From assembly GCF_937616625.2 (NCBI RefSeq), contig NC_065575.1, positions 255,501-319,500 on the forward strand: a DNA stretch of 64,000 bases, written 5' to 3'. The stretch comes from Mercurialis annua. Taxonomy: Eukaryota; Streptophyta; Magnoliopsida; Malpighiales; Euphorbiaceae. Both the position numbers and the translations under genes were made by a program. How positions within the stretch are numbered: position 1 is the first letter of the stretch; each line of letters begins with the position of its first letter. The notes beneath the pieces were generated by a model. The model saw only the letters and a list, made by a program, of their open reading frames with translations, did no database searches and was not told where the DNA came from. Of the stretch, positions 45,655 through 58,220 are shown in pieces.

Positions 45655-46353
45655 TAGGGGTGGGCAAAAAACCCGGTCAAACCGCAAAACCGAACCGAAA
45701 CCGTAAAACCGAACCGGAAAATATGGTTAACCGGTCCAAGAATTTAGGTTTAGATTTTGATTTTTGATTTTTATGGTTAATGGTTTAGGTTTAGGTTTTG
45801 GAATTTTAAAAACCGCGGTTAATCGGTTAACCGGTTTATAAATAATATATATTTTTATAGATTATATATATATACATACATATGTTTTTAATTATTCAAA
45901 TAAAATATATTTTACATCTACACATATAAAAATTCTAAACAAAAAAAATATTTAAAAAATATTTTATTTATCAATATATTTTTATTTTAGGAGTATATAT
46001 ATATATAAAGAACTTTATTTTTCTTAATAAAATATTTATATACCTAATTGAAATAGGAATAAATAAAATTTATATTTTAATAATTAAATAGAATAAAAAT
46101 TAAAGTTTAATTATTAGAATATATTTAAAATTTTATCTATAAATTTTATTTTATTTTATATCTAATTTTTTTAATGGTTTCATGGTTAAAAACCGCAAAA
46201 CCGAAAAACCGAACCGTTTTAAATGGTTAACCGATTTAATGGTTAACCGTTTAAAATTTTAGGTTTAAGTTTTTAATTTTAAAAACCGAACTACTATGGA
46301 CCGGTTTACATATTAACCTCGTGGACCGGTTAACCGGTCCATGCCCACCCCTA
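45655..46353. mobile_element. Non-autonomous hAT-type element with TAGGGGTGGGCA ends
   Basis: Terminal repeats TAGGGGTGGGC and GCCCACCCCTA are perfect. The 8-bp CTCTATGA lies on both sides (45647-45654 and 46354-46361). Inside, words such as AACCGGTCC, GGTTAACCGG and AAAACCGAACCG recur near both ends in opposite orientation. 699 bp, no coding. TIR and duplication fit hAT. Confidence 0.9.
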
Positions 46354-46361
46354 CTCTATGA

Positions 46362-48256
46362 TGTAAATTCTTTTACATGACCCTTCAAGTAAAATGTGGA
46401 AACCATGAGTTAGTTAAATGAACTTATCACCTTAATTAGTCCTTTAAATGTAATCTCTCTGCAGCTGATCTACAAACATAAGACCTATCCGTCTAATTAT
46501 CATACAAGTAGTGGTGCTTGACAAGTTTTGTTTTTGGCTTTTTCTCATGTATCTACCAAGTTTGTAACATAGTATTTGTTTTATAGGGATTGGAATAAAA
46601 CCTGCCAAAGGTGGTGCTGGGATAACATGCAATGTGATTATATAACTAACATCCAACTTGAACAATGATGTTCAAATCTTGGGACAGAAAAAAAAAAGTT
46701 CACTTTATATGGTATATATGTATATTTTACATGTCTACGAACAAGATTAACCAGAAAAGTTATCAATCAAAGGGAAATAAAAACCTTTAAAGTTAAAAGG
46801 ATTAAGGAATTCAACCACACAATCAGTGCAAGCATACCAAAGTATTGGGTTAAAGGAAAAAAGAGAGAGATTGATAGAAGACAAATTACATGGCAAAAGT
46901 GAGTGTATGGATGTTAATTTGATTAAAGATTTCTGGCAAAGGCCATTCTTTTCCACAAATATAGACTTTAATGGACCACATATGAGGTGAGATGAGAAAC
47001 TATTAGTTTGGACATTCTTGTCCACAAATATAGACTTGAATTATTTCAACCTTAATTAGAAACTAGTTTGGACTACACTGCATTATATTTATGGACAGAA
47101 TTTAATGATACAGAATCGTCATACCACATCCATCACCCATGCCACTAACCCAACAACTTTACATCTATCTAAGCCATGGAACTTGAAGCAGTATGGGATT
47201 AGCCCAAAACTGAACTCCAACCTAATTTTGGGTCCACATGGTCCAAGAGCAATAAAACAATATGATCACAAAATTCAAAATGCAGATCACCCTAAACGGG
47301 AAAGAATACTTCCAAACAATAATGCTTTGTGTCCGATGACTACCCAACATGTATACAAAATACACAACATTTTAATGAAGAAAGAAACAGAGGCACATAA
47401 GTTCTCTTAAACAAAAGAGTTTAAGTTGGTGGTGAATGCAACTCAGCTCTAGTTCAAAAAGAATCAATCATCACTACAAATGGTGATTAATGCATCTTAT
47501 CTTTGATAAAAATGAATGCAAGGCTTTCGATCACCAACTTTTGGGAAGAGATCATTTACACTGAAATATTCAACCAGCTAGCAAGGCTATCAAAAGACCA
47601 GAAATAGTTGAAATAGACTCTAACTACAATATAAAAATTAAACACGCCGACACGGTCCTGTTTTCTATTCATAGAATCAGGTTGCTTAGCAAAGGAGAGG
47701 AAGGAGAGATGCACATAACATGAAACACAGAATAAGAATTCATGTTCTATTCTATACTTCAAATTTACAATGCTTATAAGCCATAATAATCACAACACAA
47801 AGATAGACAATTTCGTAATTAAAGGAGCCAATAGCATCAATGACGACTGAAGCTAAAAGAAAATAACAGCAGCCAACAAGATAACAGAACAACTTAACAC
47901 CATGAACTTTAAAAAACCAAGAGTATCAACTGTCTGAACATGTAAGAATAGAATTATAACAATATGCAAGTAGTTAAGGAGCAACGGGTTAAGCTTAAAT
48001 GATTAATGGAGAGAGCAATCAATAATTATTATATAAATGTAAATCTGCATCAAACTTCACTGTTTCCACCAAGAAGAAGAATACATGAAACAAAAACCCT
48101 CAATTATTTCTAAGGTTACAGAATGGAACCAATGATATACGTAAGCTAGGCAATGCAGCTTCTAAAACACATATACTAATTATCTGTAAACTTGAACAGC
48201 GCAACAATAATAGCAAGACGGGTACAAAATCCAGCATTTGAATTGGGAAACTGTAA
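46362..48256. other. Intergenic DNA and probable PDX1 3' flank
   Basis: No supported gene. Short frames (46444-46665, 46747-47025, 47105-47410, 47556-47762) show no recognisable similarity. The phrase CCACAAATATAGACTT occurs twice, at about 46954 and 47020. The last few hundred bases are probably the PDX1 3' UTR. Confidence 0.45.
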
Positions 48257-49189
48257 CTACTCAGAGCGATTGGCATACCTTTCAACCTTATCATCATTAA
48301 GATTGATACCAACCATAGCTTCACCGAGTCCACAACTGACCTCCGCAAGCACATCAGGGTCACTATAATGGGTAACAGCCTGAACAATAGCACGAGCTCT
48401 TCTTGCAGGATCACCGCTCTTAAAGACACCAGAGCCGACAAAGACGCCATCACAGCCGAGCTGCATCATCATAGCAGCATCAGCAGGAGTAGCTACTCCT
48501 CCCGCTGCGAATTGGACGACGGGAAGCCTTCCTAACTGCTTAGTCTGCATAACCAAATCATAAGGAGCAGCAATTTTCTTAGCAAAAGTGAAGACCTCGT
48601 CATCATCCATATTCCTCAACACTCTAATGTCCCCCATCACAGACCTCACATGTCTAACTGCCTCCACGATGTTTCCGGTGCCGGCTTCCCCTTTGGTGCG
48701 AATCATAGCGGCTCCTTCCCGGATTCTGCGCAGGGCCTCGCCTAGATTCCTGCAACCGCAAACAAAAGGCACCCGGAAATTATGTTTGTTGATATGGTTA
48801 TCTTCATCGGCTAGGGTAAGGACTTCGCTTTCATCGATGTAATCGATGCCTATTGCTTCTAGAATCTGTGCCTCCACGAAATGGCCGATTCGGGCTTTGG
48901 CCATGACGGGAATGCTGACTGCCTGCTTGATTTCTTTGATGAGTTGAGGGTCGCTCATGCGAGCAACGCCGCCTTGAGCGCGGATATCGGCGGGGACGCG
49001 CTCCAAGGCCATAACAGCGCAGGCTCCGGCTTCTTCAGCGATGCGGGCTTGTTCGGCATTAACGACGTCCATGATAACGCCGCCGCGGAGCATCTGTGCG
49101 AGGCCGACCTTGACGGAGAAGGTGGATTTCTTAGTGGTATCGTAGAGAGTGCCATTGCCGTAGACGGTAACTACTCCGGTATCTGCCAT
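48257..49189 (-). CDS. PDX1: Pyridoxal 5'-phosphate synthase catalytic subunit PDX1, 310 aa
   Basis: Makes vitamin B6 (PLP) from ribose 5-phosphate and glyceraldehyde 3-phosphate with ammonia supplied by PDX2, in the cytosol, as a dodecamer of TIM barrels. The frame is intact and intronless, as in Arabidopsis PDX1.1 and PDX1.3. Both catalytic lysines are in place: Lys98 ([10 protein letters not shown]) and Lys166 ([10 protein letters not shown]). Other family motifs are [36 protein letters not shown] and [14 protein letters not shown]. Length 310 aa matches the family. The start ATG is at 49189, with [13 protein letters not shown]. It is not a decoy such as PDX1.2, which lacks catalytic residues. 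Confidence 0.97.
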   Translation of the reverse strand: MADTGVVTVYGNGTLYDTTKKSTFSVKVGLAQMLRGGVIMDVVNAEQARIAEEAGACAVMALERVPADIRAQGGVARMSDPQLIKEIKQAVSIPVMAKARIGHFVEAQILEAIGIDYIDESEVLTLADEDNHINKHNFRVPFVCGCRNLGEALRRIREGAAMIRTKGEAGTGNIVEAVRHVRSVMGDIRVLRNMDDDEVFTFAKKIAAPYDLVMQTKQLGRLPVVQFAAGGVATPADAAMMMQLGCDGVFVGSGVFKSGDPARRARAIVQAVTHYSDPDVLAEVSCGLGEAMVGINLNDDKVERYANRSE

Positions 49190-50108
49190 ATTTTGGATTT
49201 GAATTACAGAGAGAAAAGAGTGGGTGGCTAGGGATTTCTTTTTATTTCCTTTTCCTTTTTGGCATCACATCTTTTATTACTCTCTTACCTTTATAATTGC
49301 TTCTCTTTTAATCATCAAATTACTATCTAATTATCCGGGAAAAAGTACAGGTTATTTTTTTGGCAAATTGAATATATCTACCTACAACTCTACTGTTTTT
49401 GCTAGATATTCACGATTTTGTTAGTTTGGTCCATTATTTATTTAACTTGATATACAATCTCGCGTCATATCAGTTCCAAACAAATATGGTAGGAGTAATT
49501 CGCCTCATTATGTATTTGAACGTCTCAAGGTTTATACTTGATGTTTGTAGAAGTTTTTAATAAAAGGAACAATTCGAGGGGTTTTGAAAGTTCGTATATT
49601 GTTTGAGTTTCATTATCTTTCAATTAATTATAGAACTCATATAATACCATAAACCACAAAAAAAAAATCCCTCAACGTTACAATTTATTCTCTTTGGTCC
49701 ATTGTAGTGACTCATCGTCGTAGTAAAAGATTGTCTTTCGACTTTCATTGCTCCTACCAATTCCATTCTCATTTACAACTTTACAAATATGTGCATGTGC
49801 ACATCTAAGTTCATCAATTTTCTGCAGTTGAATTTGCTATATAAAACATACGTATACAAGAAAATTAAAGAAACAATTGAATCAATGTAGATCCTAACGG
49901 TTCGTATTTGAGTTCTCGTACTTGGGTGCTGACAATATTCGATTATTGGGTATTTCATATAACAACTCCCTCAAGATGAATAGTGAAGTCTTATATACGA
50001 ATGATAGTCCATGTCATTCTGGCTCTTCAACTCCTTTTGTCAAGGTAAAAACTATAAGCAACTTCTCTATGTGCCTGCAAACTTATGTACCATACAACTT
50101 GGAGGTCT
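49190..50108. other. PDX1 promoter region and 3' flank of the next minus-strand gene
   Basis: AT-rich; contains the PDX1 5' UTR at its left edge and the presumed 3' UTR of the O-glucosyltransferase at its right edge. No other gene seen. Confidence 0.45.
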
Positions 50109-52853
50109 TCACACTTTCACATTCTCCATTTTTCTCACATCCTCTATGACTCTCTGTTTCTCTTGTAACCAACTCCTGATTAAACTCTCATCAGCAGCCT
50201 GCAGATCGCATGGTGGCTTTGAAGAACGGAATGCTGTTGTCTTTTCAAGGAATTGCTTCTGTTTTGGGTCAGCCAAACAGAGCAGGGAGTCCACACACAC
50301 TTCATTTGCAGAAGATGGTGGGGCAGGCTTAAAGTCTTGCAGCTTCGAGTACTCTTTTATGAGGTGGAACATGTACTCATAAACTCCATCCAAGCTTAAG
50401 CTCTCCATAAAATTCTGTCCTGCTTTTCCGATTGCCTGAGCCTGCTCCTCAAATTGCAGGGCATTCAGAATTTAATATTTACAGAAAAAGAAAAAAACTA
50501 TATATCTGTGCTGTAGCTAGTCCATGCTCGTGTACAAATGACAAATCTAATAGGATGGTCAGTTTCTGCAATGTATTAAACAGTAATCAGTTGCTCGAAA
50601 AGAATTACATGTCAATTGCTGACTAGTTTTTTTGAAATCCATTTTATTTGGCTTGGTGAAGCAGGGCATAACCAGTTTGTCAAGGGAACCAATATATGCA
50701 GTTGCAACTTGCAACCACAATCAGAGGTTCACATCAAACTAAGAACAAAACCAAACACACAGAAACTAATTATTATAATCACTACAACTGCAACAATTTA
50801 ATGTTTCAGATGAAATTAGAAATCTGAAACCCAATTTAGGCAAGATAAAGATCTAAACACAGCAATAGAGTTAATCCTAATTATGAAGTAAAAGAGGTAC
50901 AAGTTGAACATACCTCAGATGGATTAACGTTGCCCCTGTCAACAGCAAACTTTATAGACTGGCATAACTCATCAGAAGAGACAGGCCAATAATTTGTTAA
51001 AGGGATAAGGCCACGGCTAAAGAAATCTTCATACTGTGGCGAAATTATGAGTGCAAGCGAACCACAAGATATGATATATTTCAAGCTCACGGACCAGGCA
51101 AAGCCTTCAGCATAAATTTTATACCTACATGATGTGGATGGGAGCAGAAATAAAGAAGAAGATAATCAGATAAAAAATTAATGCACCTACTTGATTAGAA
51201 GAAAAAAGTTTCATAAATTACAGGAAATTTATGAGGTGCTAAACTCAACATCTGTCAATCTTAAGAACTAACAAGGAATATTTGCAATGAGTAGAATAAT
51301 TATTTTTATCTCTGAAACAAATACATCTTTGTAAAGGAATGACAAGGTGGACAGCACAAGCTCATTTGAGGTAGTGCTTGCAACAGGCAGTTAATAAAAA
51401 TGATGCAGATCAAACATGAACTATTTTGCTAATGGGATTTTGATGAAATAAAATACTGAGTTTGGAGCAATAGCACTGAATATAAAGTAGAATAGGTAGA
51501 TTGCCTTTTTATGCAGAAAGCAAATCTGGAAAGTATACATACATGTAAACAAAATGCTCATGCAATTTTATGGACATCCTCATGGAATATTACATCCTAT
51601 CATAAGGGAGAGTTATTCTCACCTGTAATCACACTGATTTGCTAGTTTGGATTTCTCAAAACCACCCTGTGCTTCTTCGCCCCAGTCCTGGAACACAACA
51701 AAGAGTAAGCATAAAAAACATATTTATGAGGAAACAGGTTTCTCATATTGACAACTCAAGAGTAGGAAAAACATTTGACATCGTAATGCAAATGAGACCT
51801 GCCGCATGATATGTGCCCCCCATTTTCTAGAGTGATTGCATTGCATTAATTCTGTACGAATAGGAGAAAGAACGTCTGGATTTCCTTTCCAATATGCGCG
51901 AGGCAATTTCCTGGACCAACTTTTGGATTGAGAACCTCGTTTAATGTCTGGAAATTCTTCATTCCAAGGTCTTATATTTATCTCGGGCCTGCAAATGAGT
52001 CCATCAACATGCAGAAATTCATATTAATTTTAACAAACAACAACCAATGTTTTCAACATAGGGACACTAATGATAATAAAAGTGAAGCAGTCTTACCAGC
52101 CCCAGAAGGACCAATCAGGAAATGGAATGTCAAAATGATTTTGAGTAGTACAATAGCGAAAGACAGGCAAAGGCATGGAGCTATGCTCAGTCCTGTTAAG
52201 AACGGGTCTATCCATACAATCAAACATAATATCAACATCAGGTACCATTCCAGGATACCTATTCAGCAGCTGCAATAATCCCCATATGGTAAACATCATC
52301 CTGCTCTGCACACAAGCATAATAAAGATCCAAATACAATCTCCCCCCGTAAATCACAACGCGAAAAGCCGCAAACTTCTTGGCCTCCATTATATGCTTCT
52401 TGGTTATTCCCGTATGTATCCATGGGTCAAGATCATGATGAATAAACCTAAAAAAATCAGGACATACAGCATTCGCCGCCTGAGAAGAGGAATAGGAAGG
52501 ATGTTGTTGGGGGGAGGTAGTGTTGGTATATGGGCAAGTAAGATAGGAACATTGTAAAATTTTGTAAGTTCTCGCTTGGCGGGTTTCTTCGTCGAACGTC
52601 TTGGGAGGGAAAATGTGCCATGGTGTTGGGTCTAAGTTGTGACCTGCGACAGTTTTAGTTCTGGAGGCGAAACTATCTACCTGTTCGACGAAATTCCTCA
52701 GTGAACAATTTATAAATGAAAATCAAAAATGTAAATGATAAACGTACGTGATACCTGGTAGAGGAAAAGAAGGGTAAGGGAGATTAAGCCGATGAGACAA
52801 GGAAAGAGGTAAGGGGGTACGCGAGCAGCTGCTTTCCTGTGTGGTGCGGACAT
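50109..52853 (-). CDS. CAP10/DUF821 O-glucosyltransferase (rumi-homologue type), 493 aa
   Basis: Six coding exons: 52853-52755, 52680-52097, 51988-51799, 51687-51623, 51124-50914, 50441-50109; phases agree and give 494 codons with stop. Exon 1 encodes a short basic start and one hydrophobic helix (LFPCLIGLISLTLLFLY), so it is a type II membrane protein of the secretory pathway. The lumenal part has the DUF821/CAP10 signature: CPDFFRFIHHDLDPW, FAAFRVVIYGGRLYLD, FDIPFPDWSFWGW joined across a splice to PEINIRPW, and later YAEGFAWSVSLKYII and CGSLALIISPQYEDFFSRGL. Animal relatives (Rumi/POGLUT) add glucose to EGF-type domains. The plant substrates are not known to me. No KDEL-type tail: it ends RKMENVKV. 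Confidence 0.92.
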
Positions 52854-54541
52854 TGAAGAACAATTGGTGGTCAGCTTGTTAGTAATGTTGGATTGGCTTG
52901 GCGGGCATTATGTATACTTTTCGGCTATGCCCTTTTTTTTGCCTTGTTTTTCTGTTCAATAATGGTTCTTTCTTGCTTTGACTTCTCTTTCTAATTTAGA
53001 CTTCTCTAATCTTTCAAATTAACCTCCCACTATCGGAAAGTTTTTTTCTTATATATACATAATTCAAGCAAAGGTTTGTTATAAGATTTAAGGGAAAATT
53101 ATCTGATACGACCGTTGCGTCATATTATTTATATGCAACAAACTAATTGTGTGTTCGCCATGTAAAATTTTTAGTATTTAAAAAAATAAGCAATAATTAA
53201 AAAAATTTATATCACAAATGTTCATTTATTTGTTTTAAATATGGCATGACACAACCAGTACGTAATATAAACAATCAGATTTAAATGACAATTTTTCATA
53301 TAAACTTTAAAAGTGGCGGTCACTACGCATAAATTTTAATTTTATAGTTAATTTAATATATTATTTTTTTATCAATTAAATTTTTTTTTTTGCACTTCAT
53401 CCAGCGCGCATTGTTTTTAGATTTGAATGACCATTTACCCTCTTAATTAACATATATTTTAATTTTATAGTCAGTTGGCATGATATATTTAAAATAATTA
53501 AAATTTAAAAATAAGTTATCATATACTTATTGATGGTTTATCAACAACAGATTAGATCTTACTTTAGACCTAATATGTCAAAATGAGTCGGATCGGTTGA
53601 GTCCGACTACACTCTAATGCCTAAATCAATTATCTTGTGATGGAAGATAATTGAAGTAATAAAAAGAATGAATAAGGGTTTATCTCTTGATTTAGATCTC
53701 TATGTATAAAGTTACATTTTAGTATTTTTTTTTTTTCAAACGATAGAGTCGATTATGAAGATTCAACTTACAAAACGTGAAAGTCATATAACAATGGATC
53801 CATATATGATCTTTCAAATATTAAAATAAAATAATAGGAAACAATAAGATACAAGCAAAAAATAATCGAAAAAAAGAAAATTCTAAACATAAATCCCCAA
53901 ACTTTAACACAACGATTCCGTTGAGAGGGTGTGTCGATATTTTCTTTTTCCGATCTTCCATTCAATCCGCTTGATCCTTTGAAACCTACTATTTCCGATC
54001 TTCGATCTTCATCTTCATTTAAACTCTAAAAAGATAGATCCATACCCTTTTAATTTCTTAGATCTACAAGTCTTTAAAAGTTAAAGCTCAAACAAACACT
54101 AAAATTTCTTATGAGATCTAAGAAATCTAAGCAAAGAAGGTATAAAAGACCTTAACTTTATTCCAACAAGAGAATCAATAAGACCCAAATCAAAATTTTG
54201 ACTTTAAACTAAGATTTATTGAAGTAAAACAAGTAGATCTATAATAATTAGTAATATGGGCGGAGAGAGAATGATTTTCCGGTTAACCGGAAATCATTCT
54301 CTCCCACCCTCTAAAAGATGAAGAAGAAGAGACCTTTTCTTAGAGAGAAGTGAGAGCAAAAATTGTAGAGAGAGAGAGTTTCCACTGTGATTGAATTATC
54401 ATTTTAGTATTTGACTTGCAGCCATCTTCGTGGTCTTTATATTCTATTAGAACTCATTTCAAATTGTTATCATATCAATCCCTGATTTGTAAGCATTGAG
54501 TATAAATTCAGATAAATTTTTTTATCCATCCGAATATTAAT
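52854..54541. other. Intergenic DNA, no gene seen
   Basis: Promoter side of the O-glucosyltransferase gene, then AT-rich DNA. The frame at 53768-53965 (minus) has no recognisable similarity. A near-perfect palindrome lies at about 54263-54303. Confidence 0.45.
54263..54303. repeat. Near-perfect palindrome centred on GGTTAACC
   Basis: GAGAGAATGATTTTCC and GGAAATCATTCTCTC flank GGTTAACC, giving a hairpin of about 19 bp per arm with a one-base bulge. It is not attached to an element that I recognise. Confidence 0.8.
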
Positions 54542-54881
54542 GAACAAAGGGTTAACGCGCCGCCTGAACTTGTGACACGGAGTCATCTAATCCAATTTAT
54601 ATTTTTTTGAGCAACTAACCCCAAAACTCTTCATTTTTAGGTCAAATAACCCCATAATTGTATTTTTAAAATGCGTAAAATACAAATCGGAAGTGAGAGA
54701 TGCAAAAATGTAATTAAATACTTCTCTAATTATTGCGATAATCAGGTTTTTTAATAAAAATATAAATTATTGGGTTATTTGACCAAAAATGGAGAGTTTT
54801 GGGATTAGTTGCTCAAAAAAGTATAAATTGAGTTAGATGACCTCGTGTCACAAGTTCAGGGGGCGCGTTCACCCTTTGTTC
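54542..54881. mobile_element. MITE with GAACAAAGGG ends (intact copy)
   Basis: The ends GAACAAAGGG and CCCTTTGTTC are perfect inverted repeats. The 10-bp GAATATTAAT flanks both sides (54532-54541 and 54882-54891). The arms pair far inward (CCTGAACTTGTGACACG against CGTGTCACAAGTTCAGG). 340 bp. It is the same family as 27745-29412, and its duplication size suggests a Mutator-like MITE. Confidence 0.9.
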
Positions 54882-54891
54882 GAATATTAAT

Positions 54892-56100
54892 CAAGTTATG
54901 ACGATCGGTTCAACCTGTGACTGGTTTGTTTGGATATCTATATATCCCTCATTAGTCTCTTTCTTTTTAATTTTTTTTAATTATTTATGATTGTTTATCT
55001 TGGTTTGCTAGTCTTTTTATTATGAAGTGGACTAAATGCCTTTATGTATGCTTAGTGTAATAAATTATATAGTGAAACTAATTTGCTTTAGCAAATAACA
55101 ATCAAACTTTTTTAGTAGAAGTTTTGGCTCCATTTAGTTTGGTGGATTTTGGAGGAATAAGATTCATACATTTTATAAAAGTTAATCGTTTAGATGTCAT
55201 AGAAATCTATAAATTATAATAATTCTCCATTCTTCAGAATTTACATTTAATTTTCCATCTCTTAAACGGACAAGTTGAAAATTATAATTTTTAATAATAA
55301 AAGGGATTATGTTGTAGTTTAAATATATCAAATATATCTCTACAATTCTAGGGATTTTATATTCAATCAAAACCATGAAATCTATAAATCTATTATTTTA
55401 TATTTATAGATTTAAATTTCATGAATTTTAAATTCTTAAAGCAAACAGTGTCTTTAAGTCAAATATTTTAATTTATTATTTTTAATGGTTTTTGACATCA
55501 CTTTCACTTTATCCAATATAAAAATTGATAACAATTTTTTTAAAAAAATTAATTACAATTTCAAAACAATAATTAATTTATCCATAATATGAATTAATTA
55601 TATTTACATTAAAAATATTATTAGAAGTTAATAGAAAATAACCACTCTAACTTTTATTTTTTAATTGTTGCCTATTTTTATGGAACGGGGAGAGTGTTTA
55701 TTATTTATCTATGAATTATTAAATTAACCCAGATATATTAAATTAATTTTTAAAATTTTCTTGCTATCAATGTTTTTAAAATATTATAGATCATAAGTTT
55801 TTATGAGTATAAAATTAAAGACTATTAATGGAGTATTTCTTATTTAATCACGTCATTCTATGAGTATTGAGGCATCGAAAATGGATTCCGTTGGGCCTGA
55901 TTTGGTTGGTCTTGGTCCTAGTGAAAATCAGGCCCATCTACTTTCGCACTTGTAGTTTCAGCCAAGCATCTCCACGTTCACCGGACCAATGAGGTTGAAC
56001 TAAAGTATCACAGAAGCCACGCGGGTGAATCTGATTGGATGCATAATGCTTAATATAAATTTATCAGTCAGCCTGAGAGTGAAATAAGCAATAGGTAAAG
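54892..56100. other. Intergenic DNA and cyclophilin promoter region
   Basis: AT-rich, no gene or bounded element recognised. The last about 150 bp are less AT-rich and should include the cyclophilin promoter (a CCAAT word at about 55985). Confidence 0.4.
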
Positions 56101-56125
56101 TGAAGTGATCAGTAGGAAAAAGAAG

Positions 56126-57739
56126 ATGGATCGTGGGAGGTCGATTACTCTATCTGTGCTTTTTCTGTTCATCTGTGGATCCATAACTCTTATCCAGGTA
56201 CCTTCCATTTTCATATATCTTGCCTTTTCTTTTTATAGATCTAAGCTGTCTTTGGATCAATTTATGAAATATTCAATCTCTTATTTTATAGGCGAAGAGT
56301 TCGAAGGAAGATTTGAAAGAGATAACCCATAAGGTGTATTTCGATGTTGATATTGCCGGAAAACCTGCCGGTACGTTTTACTCCCTTTTATCATTGCTTT
56401 TCTTCTTCCATTCATTTTGCTTCTATATATATAGCATTACGAGTTATCCCTCATGGCTTTACCAATCCCAAGCCATTTATATATTTTACATTCATATAAT
56501 TTGCTCTGTGCACTTCAGATTTCAATATTAGCTCTTTCGATTCTATCATTTCATCTCTATCATCTAGCTAAACAAAAATTGTGGAAGCAAGCAATGCTGT
56601 CTTACTTTCTTTTCTCTCTTTGTCCTAAAATGTTGCAACTAAACCTATCTTCAGGTCGCATTGTCATGGGTCTCTTTGGGAAGGCTGTTCCTAAAACAGC
56701 AGGTATGATAATAATGCGCACACTGAATTCCAAATGTTGCTTCCTTTTATGCTTGATTCAACAGTGTTTTTAATGAGTGTTATGTTCCGTTTCGCAGAAA
56801 ACTTCCGTGCACTCTGTACTGGTAAGCAGTTCCTTCTTTACTTGTGATTTGACATGAATCTCGTGTTCCCACCGTACTTTATATTAGGTTTTCTTTGTGC
56901 TTCAAGTAATTGCATTTAGAAGTTTCAATCTTCTAAGAAAGAGATTGAGAGAATATCTGAAGTGAACTTTACATGGGCTTTACATTTGAAGAGTTCAAAG
57001 ATAATATTGGAGTAATGTTAATTCTTCATTTAATGACATCTTGAATGTGATCTAGTCTCTAGTTTTGAGAGTTTATAACTTTGTAAAAACATTTATTGAG
57101 TCACATCATTAATTTCTACTTCAGGCGAAAAGGGTGTTGGTAAGAGTGGGAAACCACTTCATTACAAGGGGAGCACATTCCACAGAATTATTCCCAGTTT
57201 TATGATCCAAGGAGGTGATTTTACACTTGGTGATGGAAGAGGTGGTGAATCAATTTATGGAGAGAAGTTTGCTGATGAGAATTTTAAGCTCAAGCATACT
57301 GGACCAGGTAGAATTGACATTTTCTTATTTAAGTGACTTAGATAGCCGACTTTCTGGAAACAATAAACATAACTATCGAGATAGGGTATGTAATAAACTG
57401 AAAATTGTTTCTTGACAGGTTTTTTATCGATGGCAAATGCTGGTTCTGACACAAATGGTTCACAATTTTTCATCACAACTGTGACAACTAGCTGGTATTT
57501 GCAAGTTCATGTTATTAAGATTTGATGTCCAATGGTGCTCATATAAAGCCTCCTATGAGTTTCAGAGTTGTTACCTAACTGAATTTCTGAAATTGCACAG
57601 GTTGGATGGCAGACATGTTGTATTTGGAAAGGTTCTTTCTGGGATGGATGTAGTTTACAAGATGGAAGCTGAAGGAAAGCAGAGTGGCACCCCTAAGAGC
57701 AAGGTTGTGATTGCAGACAGTGGCGAACTCCCGCTGTAA
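56126..57739 (+). CDS. CYP20-1: Cyclophilin, secretory-pathway peptidyl-prolyl isomerase CYP20-1 type, 206 aa
   Basis: Catalyses cis-trans isomerisation of X-Pro bonds during protein folding in the ER or secretory pathway. Seven exons: 56126-56197, 56292-56370, 56655-56702, 56798-56821, 57125-57307, 57419-57494, 57601-57739; the total is 207 codons with stop and all junctions are GT..AG. Exon 1 is exactly the signal peptide ([19 protein letters not shown]). The cyclophilin core has [36 protein letters not shown] (catalytic Arg), [14 protein letters not shown], the tryptophan split across a splice in [11 protein letters not shown], and the end [11 protein letters not shown]. Length fits Arabidopsis CYP20-1 (about 204 aa). 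There is no ER-retention tail. The orthology call is from memory of the family. Confidence 0.93.
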
Positions 57740-58127
57740 TTGGCTCCTTTTGCTCTTGTTTTTTTAATGTAACTGATTAAATTTATGTTTTTCCTTTTTT
57801 CCGGCAAATACTTTTTTAGTTCTGTTGGTTAGTGCCAGAAATTAGCTATCATAATGAATGAAGAAAGAATTATCTATCATAAAGTGATGTGGTGAAGGTT
57901 ATTCATTAGACTTGCTTAGCCTGCGTTATAGATTTTCCACGCAGTGAAGCGCCAAACCGCTTTGACTGAACAATCTTCGGACTAGTTAAACTAGAATTAC
58001 CCCGTAATTAGAAATCCTCAAACACACTTTGGGAAGGTATTGAAGGAGCACGTTTTGTGTAAAGCACTTATATTGAGTGCTTTCTTTAGTAATTTTATTG
58101 GTGTAAAAAAGCTATTTAGGTTCACTT
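57740..58127. other. Cyclophilin 3' UTR and spacer
   Basis: Plus-strand 3' UTR of the cyclophilin (about 57740-57880), then spacer. No gene seen. Confidence 0.5.
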
Positions 58128-58220
58128 GTTGGGTGCCTTCACTAAGGTCTTGAGATCATAGGCAATATAGGTTGAGCTATGCTGGTTAGTGGTTAGAGTT
58201 GGGCAGCTATTAATTTTGTA
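58128..58220 (-). pseudogene. Relic of the C-terminal end of an EP1-like gene
   Basis: The minus strand reads NQHSSTYIAYDLKTLVKAPNK then stop, against SSRCWIAYDLNTLTK and the end YIKAPK of the intact EP1-like gene 1 kb to the right. The relic lacks about ten residues (the ANSTHLAYIK part) and its conserved Cys-Trp is changed. No longer frame joins it upstream, so this is a degraded remnant of a tandem copy. Confidence 0.6.

Noticed and set aside
48588..49231. Plus-strand frames of 84 and 116 aa over PDX1
   Set aside because: Antisense shadows of the well-conserved PDX1 coding sequence.
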